Shown here piece by piece: positions 8,746-17,447 of a stretch of DNA of 64,000 nucleotides. The stretch lies in assembly GCF_014395785.1 (NCBI RefSeq), contig NZ_CP060713.1, positions 1,764,501 to 1,828,500 on the forward strand, read 5' to 3'. Made by a program: the position numbers and the translations under genes. This DNA comes from Nocardioides mesophilus (GTDB lineage: Bacteria; Actinomycetota; Actinomycetes; Propionibacteriales; Nocardioidaceae). The notes below the pieces were generated by a model that was given only the letters and a program-made list of their open reading frames with translations, was not told the origin of the DNA and did not search any database. Position 1 is the first letter of the stretch; each line of letters opens with the position of its first letter.

Positions 8746-9120
8746 GTGACCGAGTCCATGCGACGCTACGTCGTCCTGGTCGCCTACGAGCCCGGGCAGT
8801 GGGAGTCGGCGTCGGAGGCGCTCCGTCAGGAGTACTTCGCGGCGCACCACGCCTTCGAGGAGTACGTCGACGCGCACGGCCGCCGGATCAGCTCAGCGCC
8901 GCTGGCGGGAGCCGACACGGCGACCACCATCCGGCACGTCGACGGAGTCGCGAGCGTCACGGACGGTCCGTTCGTCGAGTCGGTGGAGCAGGTCGGGGGC
9001 TACTACGACGTCGAGCTGCCGGACCTCGACTCCGCGATCGCGGCCGGCCGGCTGCTGCCGTCGTCGTACGCCGTCGAGATCCGGCCGGCCGTGACGGTCG
9101 AGGGCTACGAGCGCGGGTGA
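8746..9120 (+). CDS. YCII-related DGPF-domain protein 2
   Basis: A 124-residue paralogue of the preceding gene with the motif VTDGPFVES followed by GGYYDVELPD. It starts at GTG 10 bases after the preceding stop, and its own stop overlaps the GTG start of the sigma-factor gene by four bases, so all three genes should be translated together. Two diverged DGPF copies in one operon suggest a heteromeric complex or separate ligands. Function unknown. Confidence 0.9.
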   Translation: MTESMRRYVVLVAYEPGQWESASEALRQEYFAAHHAFEEYVDAHGRRISSAPLAGADTATTIRHVDGVASVTDGPFVESVEQVGGYYDVELPDLDSAIAAGRLLPSSYAVEIRPAVTVEGYERG

Positions 9121-10391
9121 CCGGGCCGGCCGGAACCGTCCTGGAGACGGTCGTGCGCGAGGAGTGGGGACGGCTGACGTCGCTGCTGCTCGCCCGGTAC
9201 CGCCGGCTGGACCTCGTCGAGGACGCGCTCGGCGACGCCGTGGAGGCCGCGGCGCGGCGATGGACCGCCGACGGGACTCCGGACAACCCGTCCGCGTGGC
9301 TGCTCACCACTGCACGCAGGCGCGTGATCGACCGGGTGCGGGCGGAGTCGATGGCCCACCGCAAGGCGCCCCTGCTCGTCACCGACGCCGAGCGCAGCCA
9401 GGAGCGGCAGGCGGCGATGGCCGACCCCGGCGGCCTGGTGGAGGACGACCGGCTGCGCCTCGTCCTGATGTGCACCCACCCCGCCCTGGCTCCGGAGGCG
9501 GCCAGTGCCCTGGCGCTGCGTCTGGTGCTGGGGGTGAGCACCCACGACATCGCCCGCCTGTTCCTGGTGAGCGAGCCGACCGCGGCCGCGAGGATTACCC
9601 GCGCGAAGAAGAAGATCGTCGCTGCCGGCATCCCGTTCGCGGTCCCGGCCGCCGAGGTGCTCCCGGAACGGCTGGACACGGTCGCCCAGACCGCCTACCT
9701 GGCCTTCACCGCGGGTTACGCCCCGGGCAGCGGCCCTGACCTGCTGCGAGCGGACCTCGCCGGCGAGGCGATCCGGCTGGCCCGGGTGGTGGTGGACCTG
9801 TGCCCGGACGAGCCGGCTCCGGTGGCCCTGCTGGCGCTGATGCTGCTGCAGCACTCACGGCGCGACGCGCGGGTCGACGCGGACGGCCGGCTGGTGCTGC
9901 TCGCCGACCAGGACCGGCGCCGCTGGCGGCGCGACGAGATCGACGAGGCGCTGGGGCTGCTGGCCGGGCCGGTCCTGACCGGGCCGGTCAGCCCGCTGGC
10001 GGCGTCCTACGTCGTCCAGGCCAGGATCGCCGCCGAGCACGCCACCGCCGCCTCGGCGAAGGACACCCGCTGGGACCGGATCGTCGACCTCTACGACCTG
10101 CTGCTCCAGCTGGTCCCCTCCCCGAGCGCCCGACTCGCCCGAGCGGTCGCGGTCGCCGAGGCCTCCGGCCCGGGGCCGGGTCTGGCCGCCCTCGACGGGA
10201 TCGAGGCCGTCGGCAGCCACCGCGTCGCCGCCGTCCGCGCCGAGCTGCTCGCCCGCAGCGGCGACACCGTCGCGGCCCGCACCGCCTACGCGGAGGCGAT
10301 CGCGGCGTGCCACAACGACACCGAACGGGCGCACCTGGTCGAGCGGCAGCAGGCCCTCCCCGACGCCGGCGGCGACCGATCGACCGGATGA
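9117..10391 (+). CDS. ECF42-type RNA polymerase sigma factor with TPR-like C-terminal extension
   Basis: A 424-residue sigma factor. Region 2 lies at about 15-85 (LARYRRLDLVEDALGDA, WLLTTARRRVIDRVRAE), region 4 at about 115-165 (LALRLVLGVSTHDIARLFL, TAAARITRAKKKI), and a 230-residue helical extension (DUF6596/TPR-like) follows. ECF42 factors have this extension instead of a classical anti-sigma factor, and it is needed for activity. The GTG start overlaps the upstream DGPF stop. Expected to drive its own operon from the TGTCGA promoter upstream. What signal it senses is not visible. Confidence 0.9.
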   Translation: MTGPAGTVLETVVREEWGRLTSLLLARYRRLDLVEDALGDAVEAAARRWTADGTPDNPSAWLLTTARRRVIDRVRAESMAHRKAPLLVTDAERSQERQAAMADPGGLVEDDRLRLVLMCTHPALAPEAASALALRLVLGVSTHDIARLFLVSEPTAAARITRAKKKIVAAGIPFAVPAAEVLPERLDTVAQTAYLAFTAGYAPGSGPDLLRADLAGEAIRLARVVVDLCPDEPAPVALLALMLLQHSRRDARVDADGRLVLLADQDRRRWRRDEIDEALGLLAGPVLTGPVSPLAASYVVQARIAAEHATAASAKDTRWDRIVDLYDLLLQLVPSPSARLARAVAVAEASGPGPGLAALDGIEAVGSHRVAAVRAELLARSGDTVAARTAYAEAIAACHNDTERAHLVERQQALPDAGGDRSTG

Positions 10392-10543
10392 CCGGGTTCT
10401 CGCTTCGGCCCGGCTTGATCGAGGAGTACGTCGAGACGACGGGCGCGATCCTGGGCGGCCGGAGCGGATGGGACCGCGCGGTCGGCGGCAGCCGCCCGTA
10501 CGGCGGAACGTGGCACACCGGGGTCCCGCACTACGCTCCGAAC

Positions 10544-11347
10544 ATGCCCTCCGCCCAGGACTCCAGCAGGCTCGCCGTCCTCATCGACGGCGACAACACC
10601 ACTCCCGCGATCATCGAGGCGCTGCTCGCCGAGATCGCGAAGTACGGCAGCGCGACGGTCAAGCGGGCGTACGGCGACTGGACCACCCCGAACCTCAAGG
10701 GCTGGAAGGAGGTGATCAACGCCCACGCCATCCAGCCGATCCAGCAGTTCGCCTACACCACCGGCAAGAACGCCACCGACAGCGCGTTAATCATCGACGC
10801 GATGGACCTGCTCTACACCGGTGACCTGGATGGGTTCTGCCTGGTCTCCTCCGACAGCGACTTCACCAAGCTGGCCTCCCGGCTGCGGGAGTCGGGGAAG
10901 ATCGTCTACGGGTTCGGCGAGCCGAAGACCCCGCACTCGCTCGTGGCCGCGTGCGACAAGTTCGTCTACCTCGACGTGCTGCGCCGCGCCGACAAGCCCA
11001 AGGAGCCCAGCGAGGAGGAGTCGAACCCCACCGCCCCGACCCGCAAGAGCACGAACGAGCTCCGCGGCGACGCGAAGCTGGTCAAGCTGTTACGGGAGGG
11101 GATCGACGCCGCCTCGGACGACGACGGCTGGGCCAACCTGGGGGGCGTGGGGTCGTACGTCGCCAAGCAGGCGCCGGACTTCGACTCGCGCAACTGGGGC
11201 TACGCCAAGCTCGTCGACCTGGTCACGGCCATCGAGCTCTTCGAGGTGGAACGAGCAGCCGGGCAGGGGGTCCGGGTGCGCGAGAAGCCCAAGGGCGAGC
11301 CGGCTCGGAAACGCACCACCAAGAAGGGAACCGCCCAAGGGCGCTGA
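10544..11347 (+). CDS. NYN domain and OST-HTH/LOTUS domain protein
   Basis: A 267-residue putative RNA-processing protein. Residues about 8-150 are a NYN (PIN-like) nuclease domain with acidic residues in the expected places (VLIDGDN, NATDSALIIDAMD, LVSSDSDF). A linker follows, then at about 175-245 an OST-HTH/LOTUS domain (LVKLLREGIDAAS, WANLGGVGSYVAKQAPDFDSRNWGYAKL as separate segments), known in other proteins to bind RNA, notably G-rich RNA. The C-terminus is a basic tail. ATG at 10544 is chosen at the start of the domain; upstream sequence in frame is not protein-like. Confidence 0.9.
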   Translation: MPSAQDSSRLAVLIDGDNTTPAIIEALLAEIAKYGSATVKRAYGDWTTPNLKGWKEVINAHAIQPIQQFAYTTGKNATDSALIIDAMDLLYTGDLDGFCLVSSDSDFTKLASRLRESGKIVYGFGEPKTPHSLVAACDKFVYLDVLRRADKPKEPSEEESNPTAPTRKSTNELRGDAKLVKLLREGIDAASDDDGWANLGGVGSYVAKQAPDFDSRNWGYAKLVDLVTAIELFEVERAAGQGVRVREKPKGEPARKRTTKKGTAQGR

Positions 11348-11374
11348 GCGGTCGCCTCGGGCACCTACGGACCG

Positions 11375-12013
11375 TCAGTACGCGACGCCGATGTGCTCGC
11401 GGTGGTGACGCGGGGTGTCGATCTCGTCGACGATCGCGAGGGCGAAGTCGGCCCCTGAGATGTTCGAGCCGCCCTCGTCGTCGAACAAGGCGACCTCGTC
11501 GCCGACGCGGTAGGTGCCGGTGCGCTCGCCGGCCGCCCACGCGCCGTACGCGCCCGCGGGGCTGACGAACACCCAGTCCAGGTCCGCCGGTGCGGCGTCG
11601 ACCAGCATGACGCGGGTGGCCTCACCCTCCAGCGCCTCCGCGCGGTACTGCTCGCCGATCTCCCCCTCGGCGAAGCGGGGCGCCCCCGGCGCCGGACGCA
11701 GCGAGCTGAACCCACCGACCTGCAGGTAGCGGGCGCCGGCCTCCGCGGAGAGCCGGGCCAGCAGGCCGTACACCTCGACCAGGCGCCCCTCCATGTCGCC
11801 GCGAGGCGAGAGAGCGGCCACCACGGCGTCGGCATCCGGGACGACCTTCGGCGCGACGTCCTCGACGGGGCCGGTCTCGTAGCGCACGCCCTCGACGGGC
11901 TCCTTCGGCTGCGACCGGCTCACCGAGATGACCTGGTGACCGCGGGACGCGGCTTCGCGGACGACGTTGCTGCCGGTGTAACCGGTGCCTCCGATGACGA
12001 CGATGGTGCCCAT
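11375..12013 (-). CDS. NAD(P)H-binding oxidoreductase, atypical SDR
   Basis: A 212-residue Rossmann-fold protein of the NAD(P)H-binding/NmrA-like short type. It begins with the nucleotide-binding motif VVIGGTGYTGSNVV and has an SR pair after the second strand (VSVSRSQP-like) that suggests NADP preference. Similar proteins are annotated as YwnB/BVR-B-like epimerases or reductases. The substrate is not evident. It is transcribed convergently with the NYN-LOTUS gene, with 27 bp between the stops. Confidence 0.88.
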   Translation of the reverse strand: MGTIVVIGGTGYTGSNVVREAASRGHQVISVSRSQPKEPVEGVRYETGPVEDVAPKVVPDADAVVAALSPRGDMEGRLVEVYGLLARLSAEAGARYLQVGGFSSLRPAPGAPRFAEGEIGEQYRAEALEGEATRVMLVDAAPADLDWVFVSPAGAYGAWAAGERTGTYRVGDEVALFDDEGGSNISGADFALAIVDEIDTPRHHREHIGVAY

Positions 12014-12235
12014 AGGGGTGCTCCCTCACGATGAGTCGATCGACCTGATTGCCCGATGAACACGCGAAGGACGACGGTTAATCCCGGTTCCCGAGCTTCT
12101 CCTCGACGACGACCGCACCGGGTCCGCGTGGGTTTCGACCGACCCATGCGATCTGTGGCATGGACAGGGGGGCGGGCGTCTCGGGACACTGAGGAGGTCC
12201 GCCACCGCGGACCCGCGAACCGACGGGGAGGGTCA

Positions 12236-12580
12236 ATGCCAGCACGGACGCCCGAAGAAATCTTCGCCCACCACGGCCAGGCGCTAGGAGCCGAAGACCT
12301 CGAGGACATCGTGGCCGACTACGCCGATGACGCGATCCTCATCGTCCAGAAGAAGGTGTACCGCGGCAAGGACGGCGCCCGCGAGGTCTTCACCCAGCTG
12401 CTCGGCGACATTCCCCAAGCAGAGTGGGAGCTGCAGACAGCCTTCGCCGACGACGTGCTGTACCTGGAGTGGAAGGCGACCGGAGGCGGCCGCAAGGTCG
12501 AGGACGGTATCGACACCTTCATCTTCAGCGACGGCATGATCCGGGTGCAGACCGTCGTCTACCACGTGCAGGACGCCTGA
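12236..12580 (+). CDS. NTF2-like (SnoaL) fold protein
   Basis: A 114-residue NTF2-like protein: an N-terminal helix (PEEIFAHHGQALGAEDLEDI) followed by VADYADDAILI and a curved beta-sheet with G-I-D-T-F-I-F. Such proteins act as small isomerases, hydrolases or ligand carriers, and no specific activity can be assigned. The ATG is chosen because it begins the first NTF2 helix after a GGGAG; a longer frame upstream is rich in Arg and Pro and not protein-like. Confidence 0.85.
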   Translation: MPARTPEEIFAHHGQALGAEDLEDIVADYADDAILIVQKKVYRGKDGAREVFTQLLGDIPQAEWELQTAFADDVLYLEWKATGGGRKVEDGIDTFIFSDGMIRVQTVVYHVQDA

Positions 12581-12631
12581 TCCGGAGCCGTCTCCTCGAC
12601 GCGGCCCGAGGAACGACGAGGAGGCGATGGC

Positions 12632-13171
12632 ATGCCCCCGCACTGCGATTCATTGGACGGCCCCGTCGTCACGGCCGCACGCCAGGCACTCGAGGCCGAC
12701 GACGTCGACCTGGTCCTTCCGTTCGTTCCTGAGGACGGCGAAGCCGAGGTCCGGGCGGTCTTCGACCGGGTGCAACCGGTGCTTCGGCTGGGTGATGCCG
12801 CCCGCGAGGTTGCCGAGCAGCTGTTCTTCGAGACCGTGGTCCGCGTCCACCGCGCCGGGGAGGGCGCTCCCTACACCGGTCTGACGCCGGCCGGCCAGGA
12901 CGTCGGCCCGGTCATCCCCCTCGCCGAGCGGGCGATCGAGACAGGCTCTCCCGATGCGGTGGCGGGGTACCTGACCGGACTGCTCCAGGACGAGCTCGAG
13001 CAGCGCCTGGAGAAGGTGAACGCGTTGGCCGCCCTCAAGGATCAGTCGGTGTCCGAGGCTCGGGAGTACGTCGAGGCGATGCTGGGCTTCGAGCTCTACA
13101 GCCACCACCTGCTCGAGGCCCTGCAGGCCGCCGCACATGGCGACGCCGGCAACGGCCACAGCCACGGGTAA
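12632..13171 (+). CDS. DUF6448 family protein
   Basis: A 179-residue protein whose start MPPHCDSLDGPVV is the characteristic N-terminus of DUF6448 proteins. It has a largely helical body, with LEADDVDLVLPFVPEDGE early and EYVEAMLGFELYSHHLLEAL near the end, and a His-rich C-terminus (HGDAGNGHSHG). The conserved H-C-D near the start and the terminal histidines suggest metal binding, but this is inference; no role is known for the family. A strong AGGAGG lies upstream of the ATG. Confidence 0.85.
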   Translation: MPPHCDSLDGPVVTAARQALEADDVDLVLPFVPEDGEAEVRAVFDRVQPVLRLGDAAREVAEQLFFETVVRVHRAGEGAPYTGLTPAGQDVGPVIPLAERAIETGSPDAVAGYLTGLLQDELEQRLEKVNALAALKDQSVSEAREYVEAMLGFELYSHHLLEALQAAAHGDAGNGHSHG

Positions 13172-13220
13172 GGCCTCGCTCCTCCATCGCCGTCCCTCCA
13201 CTGCCGCCTAGGATCGCGGC

Positions 13221-13589
13221 ATGCGCGTGCTGATTGTCGACGGCGCGAACGTGGTCGGCAGCCGGCCGAACGGCTGGTGGCGGGACCGCCCGGGTGCCGC
13301 GAAGCGGCTCCACGAGTCGATCGGCGCGGTCGACCTGGGCTACGACCAGGTCGTCCTGGTCCTCGAGGGGGACGCGAAGCGAGGGCAGCAGGTGGGCGAG
13401 GACGGCGCTGTCCACACCGTCCACGCGTCCGGCTCGGGCGACGACGCGATCGTGGAGCAGGTGCGGACGCGGAATGCGGACGGGGACACCGTGGTCGTGG
13501 TTACCGCCGACCGGCAGCTGCGGGAGCGGGTCGAGGCGGCGGGCGGCTCGTCCGTCGGCCCCTCCTGGCTCCTCGCCCAGACGTCCTGA
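13221..13589 (+). CDS. NYN domain protein (YacP-like)
   Basis: A 122-residue stand-alone NYN/PIN-like domain of the YacP type. It starts VLIVDGANVVGSRP (the catalytic D-G-x-N motif) and has GSGDDAIVEQV and VVTADRQLRERV, which place the remaining acidic residues. YacP (Rae1) of Bacillus is a ribosome-associated endonuclease, so an RNase role is plausible. The protein is shorter than YacP and has no extra domain. It is the second NYN protein within 3 kb. Confidence 0.88.
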   Translation: MRVLIVDGANVVGSRPNGWWRDRPGAAKRLHESIGAVDLGYDQVVLVLEGDAKRGQQVGEDGAVHTVHASGSGDDAIVEQVRTRNADGDTVVVVTADRQLRERVEAAGGSSVGPSWLLAQTS

Positions 13590-13657
13590 CGAGACTCGGG
13601 GGAGCCGCACCTTGGCGCGGGCCGGCGCGAGGGTCTGCCGCATGGCCGGGTGGTTCT

Positions 13658-13996
13658 TCAGCCGTTGCGCTCAGGGGAGGTGGCCGACGAAGCGGCCGCC
13701 TGCTCGCGGCGCTCGTGCAGGCGTTGCTGCGCCTCCGGCAGGAACGCCAGGCACGGCGCGTCGGCGCCGGGGTGCTTCTCGGTGAGGTGGAAGATCCACC
13801 GGTCCATCGCCGCCATGTAGCCGTTGTCGGCGCCGGGGCGGTAGGCCGACCACTTGCGGTGCCCCCGGACGACGCACTGGGCGCAGCCGATCTTGTAGAC
13901 GAACTGGTGGTCCGCATCCAGGTCGATCTTCACCCGGGCCAGCGGACCCGCCTCGGCGGCGGCCTTCTTCTCACGAGCGGATCGGCTCGCCGTCAT
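13658..13996 (-). CDS. Hypothetical protein with CxxC motif
   Basis: A 112-residue soluble protein I do not recognise. It opens with a basic segment (SRSAREKK), then an IGCAQCVVRGHRKW stretch with one CxxC, then a mixed region with HLTEKHPGADAPCLAFLPEA and an Arg/Glu-rich helix at the end. The CxxC with nearby His and a third Cys could bind zinc or iron. It starts with an ATG preceded by GGAGGG and is divergent from nothing obvious; the next gene on this strand begins 86 bp upstream. Confidence 0.7.
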   Translation of the reverse strand: MTASRSAREKKAAAEAGPLARVKIDLDADHQFVYKIGCAQCVVRGHRKWSAYRPGADNGYMAAMDRWIFHLTEKHPGADAPCLAFLPEAQQRLHERREQAAASSATSPERNG

Positions 13997-14081
13997 GTCG
14001 CACCCTCCAGTGGTCGGCAGGTGGAGCCTACGCCCGGCCGATCGGCTCCCCTCAGGGCGAGCAGCCGGCGTCCGAGCCGAC

Positions 14082-14747
14082 TCAGCCGGCCCGGGCCAGC
14101 AGGACGGCCTGGTCGTCCCGCTCGTTGCCCCTCGGCCGCCGCACCAGACGGCAGACCTCTCCCAGGCCCGCAGCCTGCAACCGCGAGGCCACCTGGTCGG
14201 GCGTGAACAGGTGACGCCAGAGCCGGACCTCATGACCGAACCGGCTGTACGCCGCCGAGACGTCCCGGGCGCCCTGACCGGCCTGGAAGCCGACGAGCAG
14301 GTGACCCGCCGGCCGCAGGACCCGGGCGGCCTCCGCGAAGATCCGGGCCTGGCCGGCCGGTGGCGTGTGGATGATCGAGTACCACAGCATCACGCCGGCG
14401 AACTGGCCGTCGGCGTACGGCAGCTCGGCCAGCGAGCCCACGGCGAACGACAGGTCGGGGTGGTCGCGTCGCGCCATGGCGATCATGCCCGGCGAGAGGT
14501 CGACGCCTCGGACCGGACACCCTCGCCCGGCGAGGTACCGGCTCATCCGACCCGCGCCGCACCCGGCGTCGAGCACGCGCGCGTCGCCCGCGTCCGACCT
14601 CACCGCCTCCGCGAACGCGTCGACCATCGCGAGGTCGATCCCAGCCTCGGGTCGGGTGTCGGGAAGATGCCTCGCGTAGTCCTCCGCGACCGTGTCGTAG
14701 GCGTGGCGCACGCCGGCGGGTCCGAGCTCATCGGGGGTCGACGTCAC
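14082..14747 (-). CDS. Class I SAM-dependent methyltransferase
   Basis: A 221-residue methyltransferase of the UbiE/type-11 family. Motif I is VLDAGCGAGRMSRYLAGRG, motif II includes GVDLSPGMIAMARRDHP, and the post-I acidic residue is in place; the motif SLAELPYADGQFAGVMLWYSIIH matches motifs for acceptor-side loops. The substrate cannot be read. The GTG start is the first in frame after divergence from the SRPBCC gene; no longer family member is expected. Confidence 0.9.
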   Translation of the reverse strand: MTSTPDELGPAGVRHAYDTVAEDYARHLPDTRPEAGIDLAMVDAFAEAVRSDAGDARVLDAGCGAGRMSRYLAGRGCPVRGVDLSPGMIAMARRDHPDLSFAVGSLAELPYADGQFAGVMLWYSIIHTPPAGQARIFAEAARVLRPAGHLLVGFQAGQGARDVSAAYSRFGHEVRLWRHLFTPDQVASRLQAAGLGEVCRLVRRPRGNERDDQAVLLARAG

Positions 14748-14900
14748 GACCGCATGCTCGCACGACCGCGCGGCTGCCCCGGGCCCGCGCGCAGGCTTCG
14801 GGGCGGCCGAGGGGGAAGCGGGCCGAAGCCGTGCGGCGCCGGTCCGGGGCGTGCGACTCTCGGATGGAGAGGCCCGCGAGGCCCCGGAGGGGAGGTCACG

Positions 14901-15341
14901 ATGGCTCGCATCAGGGGAGAGGTCATCATCGAGGCACCGGTCGAGGAGGTCTTCGACCTGGTCGCCGACGAGCGGACCGAGCCGGCGTACAACCCGCGGA
15001 TAGCCCGCGCCGAGAAGGTGGGCGACGGACCGGTCGGGCGCGGCTCCCGCTTCGTCGTCGAGCCGAAGGGGATGGGCGACCGGGGCGAGATGCACCTGGA
15101 GATCGTCGAGTACGAGCGGCCTCATCGCCTGCACAACATGATCCGCTCGCCGTACATGCGGGTGGACGGGGTGCTGACCTTCCAGGACCTCGACGGCGCC
15201 ACCCGCTTCACCTGGAACTGGGACATGGCGCTGCTGGGGTGGATGCGGCTGCTCTCCCCCGTTCTGGCGCTCGTCGGTCCGCGTTGGGAGCGGCGCAACT
15301 GGGTGGGGCTGAAGTCCTACCTGGAGTCGGGTCGCCGCTGA
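14901..15341 (+). CDS. SRPBCC (START-like) family protein
   Basis: A 146-residue ligand-binding protein of the polyketide cyclase/dehydrase-like SRPBCC family. It opens with the diagnostic pattern IIEAPVEEVFDLVADERTEP and has the long beta strands and a C-terminal helix (NWVGLKSYLESG). The cavity suggests a hydrophobic ligand; catalysis is not implied. The ATG is preceded by GGAGG at good distance. Confidence 0.88.
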   Translation: MARIRGEVIIEAPVEEVFDLVADERTEPAYNPRIARAEKVGDGPVGRGSRFVVEPKGMGDRGEMHLEIVEYERPHRLHNMIRSPYMRVDGVLTFQDLDGATRFTWNWDMALLGWMRLLSPVLALVGPRWERRNWVGLKSYLESGRR

Positions 15342-15400
15342 GCCGCGCCCCGCTGGAGCCGTGGCTGGTCAAGCACCAGTGGACCGGCCGAGAATGACCC

Positions 15401-16150
15401 ATGGAGACGGGGAACCTGGAGATCCAGACCGGTCGAGGGACCATGCCGGCCTACCGCTCGGTCCCGGCAGGGTCGCCACCCTGGCCCGGCGTGGTCGTGA
15501 TCCACGACTTCACCGGGATGAGTCAGGACCTTCGCCACCAGGCCGACTGGCTGGCGGGCGAGGGCTTCCTCGCCGTCGCTCCCGACCTGTACTACTGGGG
15601 GAGCCGCTTCGGCTGCCTGCGCACCATCATGCGGGACCTGGGCCAACGCCGGGGCAGGTCCTTCGACGACATCGAGGCGGCGCGTCGGTGGCTTCGCGAC
15701 CAGGCCGGGTGCACCGGGCGGATCGGGGTGGTCGGGTTCTGCATGGGCGGGGGCTACGCGTTGGCACTGGCCGCCGATCACGGGTTCGACGCCGCCGGAG
15801 TCAACTACGGCGGCTGCCCTTCGGATGCCGAGCAGTGGCTGTCGCAGGCCTGCCCGATCGTGGGGAGCTTCGGCGGCGCGGACCGCTCCCCGCTGGGCGC
15901 CCGGGCCGGCCGACGCCTGGACGAGCTGCTCACCCGGTTCGAGGTCCCGCACGACGTCAAGGTCTACCCGGGAGCCGGCCACGGGTTCATGAACGACCAC
16001 GCTCGCGAGGACCAGACTCTGGTGCTGCGGTTCCTGGCCCGGGTCTCGGGCACGGTGCACGACGAGGAGGCCACCCGCGACGCCCGGCAGCGGATCGTCG
16101 CGTTCCTGAACCGGCACCTGCGCGACGAAGAGCCCCAGCCTCCTGACTGA
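15401..16150 (+). CDS. Dienelactone hydrolase family protein
   Basis: A 249-residue alpha/beta hydrolase of the dienelactone hydrolase family. The nucleophile is cysteine in G-F-C-M-G-G (C114), as in true dienelactone hydrolases, with [10 protein letters not shown] near the N-terminus providing the oxyanion region and GAGHGFMND holding the catalytic histidine. Such enzymes open lactone rings in aromatic degradation, though many act on other esters. No aromatic pathway genes are nearby, so the real substrate is open. Confidence 0.9.
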   Translation: METGNLEIQTGRGTMPAYRSVPAGSPPWPGVVVIHDFTGMSQDLRHQADWLAGEGFLAVAPDLYYWGSRFGCLRTIMRDLGQRRGRSFDDIEAARRWLRDQAGCTGRIGVVGFCMGGGYALALAADHGFDAAGVNYGGCPSDAEQWLSQACPIVGSFGGADRSPLGARAGRRLDELLTRFEVPHDVKVYPGAGHGFMNDHAREDQTLVLRFLARVSGTVHDEEATRDARQRIVAFLNRHLRDEEPQPPD

Positions 16151-16188
16151 GGTCGGGCCGGCGGCACCGCGGCACTCGGGGCCGCCCG

Positions 16189-16280
16189 GACATGCACTCG
16201 GACATGCACTCGAGGCCCGGACCGGCCGTGCGCACGCTCCGAGAGCCGGGCCGGCCGGCGCAAGTGCCTGTCCGAGCGAG
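16189..16280. repeat. 92-bp inverted-repeat element, copy 1
   Basis: An element whose left end has the 12-mer GACATGCACTCG twice in tandem and whose right end is an inverted copy (AAGTGCCTGTCCGAGCGAG). It aligns without gaps over 92 bp with a second copy at 59675-59766, about 72 of 92 positions identical, with the ends much better kept than the middle. It lies between two convergent genes, where the hairpin could serve as a terminator. Confidence 0.75.
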
Positions 16281-16292
16281 GGCCGGTGCGCG

Positions 16293-16973
16293 CTACTCCG
16301 CCGACTCCTCCGGCCCCGCCGTCTCCACCGCCGACGCCGCCGGGGCCGCCGTGGCGCTCGGCGGCCCGGTGGTGAGCGCCGCCTGGAGCAGGCTGCGCGC
16401 GGACCAGCGCATCAGCTCGACCGCCTCGGTGCGCGAGAGCCCGCCGACGTCGGTGAGCCAGACGAGGGCCTCGATGCCGATGGCGCTGCGGATGGCGAGG
16501 ACGAGCCGGTCCAGCTCGGCGTCCCCGAGCTGCACCCGCAGTTCCTCGAGCGCCTCGGTGATCCAGGCGGTCGCACGCCCCTGCCGCAGGGGCAGCGCGC
16601 CGACACCCGTGTCCGGCTCCGCGTCCAGGGACAGACGCAGCATCGTGCGTTGCTGGGGCTCGGTCTCGACGATCATGTCGGTGACCGCCGCCACCACCCG
16701 ATCCAGCCGGGCGGCCGGGTCCTCCGGAGGGGCCTCGCCGAGCATCGAGGCCGTGTCCGTCTCCGGGTGCGCGGCGGCGAGGAGCGCCCGCTGGCTGGGG
16801 AAGTACCGGTAGGCGGTGGTCCGGGAGACGGCAGCGGCGGCCGCGGCCTGCTCCACGGTGGGGCTGACCCCCCGGGCCACCAGGTCACGGGCGGCCCGCA
16901 CCAGCGCCGCCCGGGTCCGGCCCTTCTGGTCCGTCCGCCCGAAGGCGGCGTACGGCGTCGACATGGCCTTCAT
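16293..16973 (-). CDS. TetR-family transcriptional regulator
   Basis: A 226-residue TetR-type repressor. The helix-turn-helix is at about 35-60 (TVEQAAAAAAVSRTTAYRYF followed by PSQRALL), ending with the usual Tyr-Arg-Tyr-Phe. The C-terminal ligand domain is family-specific, and the last 20 residues are a low-complexity Ala/Pro tail. The target is not obvious: no efflux or catabolic gene is directly divergent from it within 120 bp, apart from the small DUF2007 gene. Confidence 0.88.
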   Translation of the reverse strand: MKAMSTPYAAFGRTDQKGRTRAALVRAARDLVARGVSPTVEQAAAAAAVSRTTAYRYFPSQRALLAAAHPETDTASMLGEAPPEDPAARLDRVVAAVTDMIVETEPQQRTMLRLSLDAEPDTGVGALPLRQGRATAWITEALEELRVQLGDAELDRLVLAIRSAIGIEALVWLTDVGGLSRTEAVELMRWSARSLLQAALTTGPPSATAAPAASAVETAGPEESAE

Positions 16974-17097
16974 GGTATGCCGGTCACATCACGGCACGAC
17001 CGTCCCACGATGGACGGCGGCAATGACCACTGCTGCCCCTGGGCCCCGAGTTCCTGCCATGATCGTCGTACGCAACCGTGCACGGGAGGTGCCCCAG

Positions 17098-17319
17098 ATG
17101 GCCGAGCTGGTCCGGACCAACGACCCCGGCTTGATCTCGGTGATCGAGGGCCTGCTGGGCGGCGCCGGCATCGCGTACCAGGTCACCGATCGCAACATGA
17201 GCGTCATCGAGGGATCCATCAGCGCGATCCCGATCCGAATCCTGGTGCCCGACGAGCAGGAGGCGGAGGCACGGGAGCTGCTGACGGACGCCGACCTCGG
17301 CAACTGGCTAAGGGTCTGA
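17098..17319 (+). CDS. DUF2007 family putative signal-transducing protein
   Basis: A 73-residue protein with the compact DUF2007 fold: an N-terminal strand (ELVRTNDPGLISVIEGLL), GIAYQVTD, and a closing segment with RILVPDEQEAEARELL. These proteins are called putative signal-transducing, but no partner is known. The start at 17098 is chosen because GGGAGG precedes it by 9 bases; an ATG 39 bases upstream in frame lacks such a site. Confidence 0.83.
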   Translation: MAELVRTNDPGLISVIEGLLGGAGIAYQVTDRNMSVIEGSISAIPIRILVPDEQEAEARELLTDADLGNWLRV

Positions 17320-17447
17320 CGGGGTGCCAGGGCTCCCTCACCGCGACCCCCGGTCCGCGCTGCGGACCTCGCGGGCCGGAGGGGGACCAAAGGCCCGCTG
17401 TCCGCAGAGAGAGCGCCGGCCCGGCCTCGCTGGGCCAAGATCGTGGT

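Noticed and set aside
16151-16292. A small peptide gene, because the tandem GACATGCACTCG repeats contain several ATG codons
   Set aside because: The frames are short, lack ribosome sites and are explained by the 92-bp repeat element.
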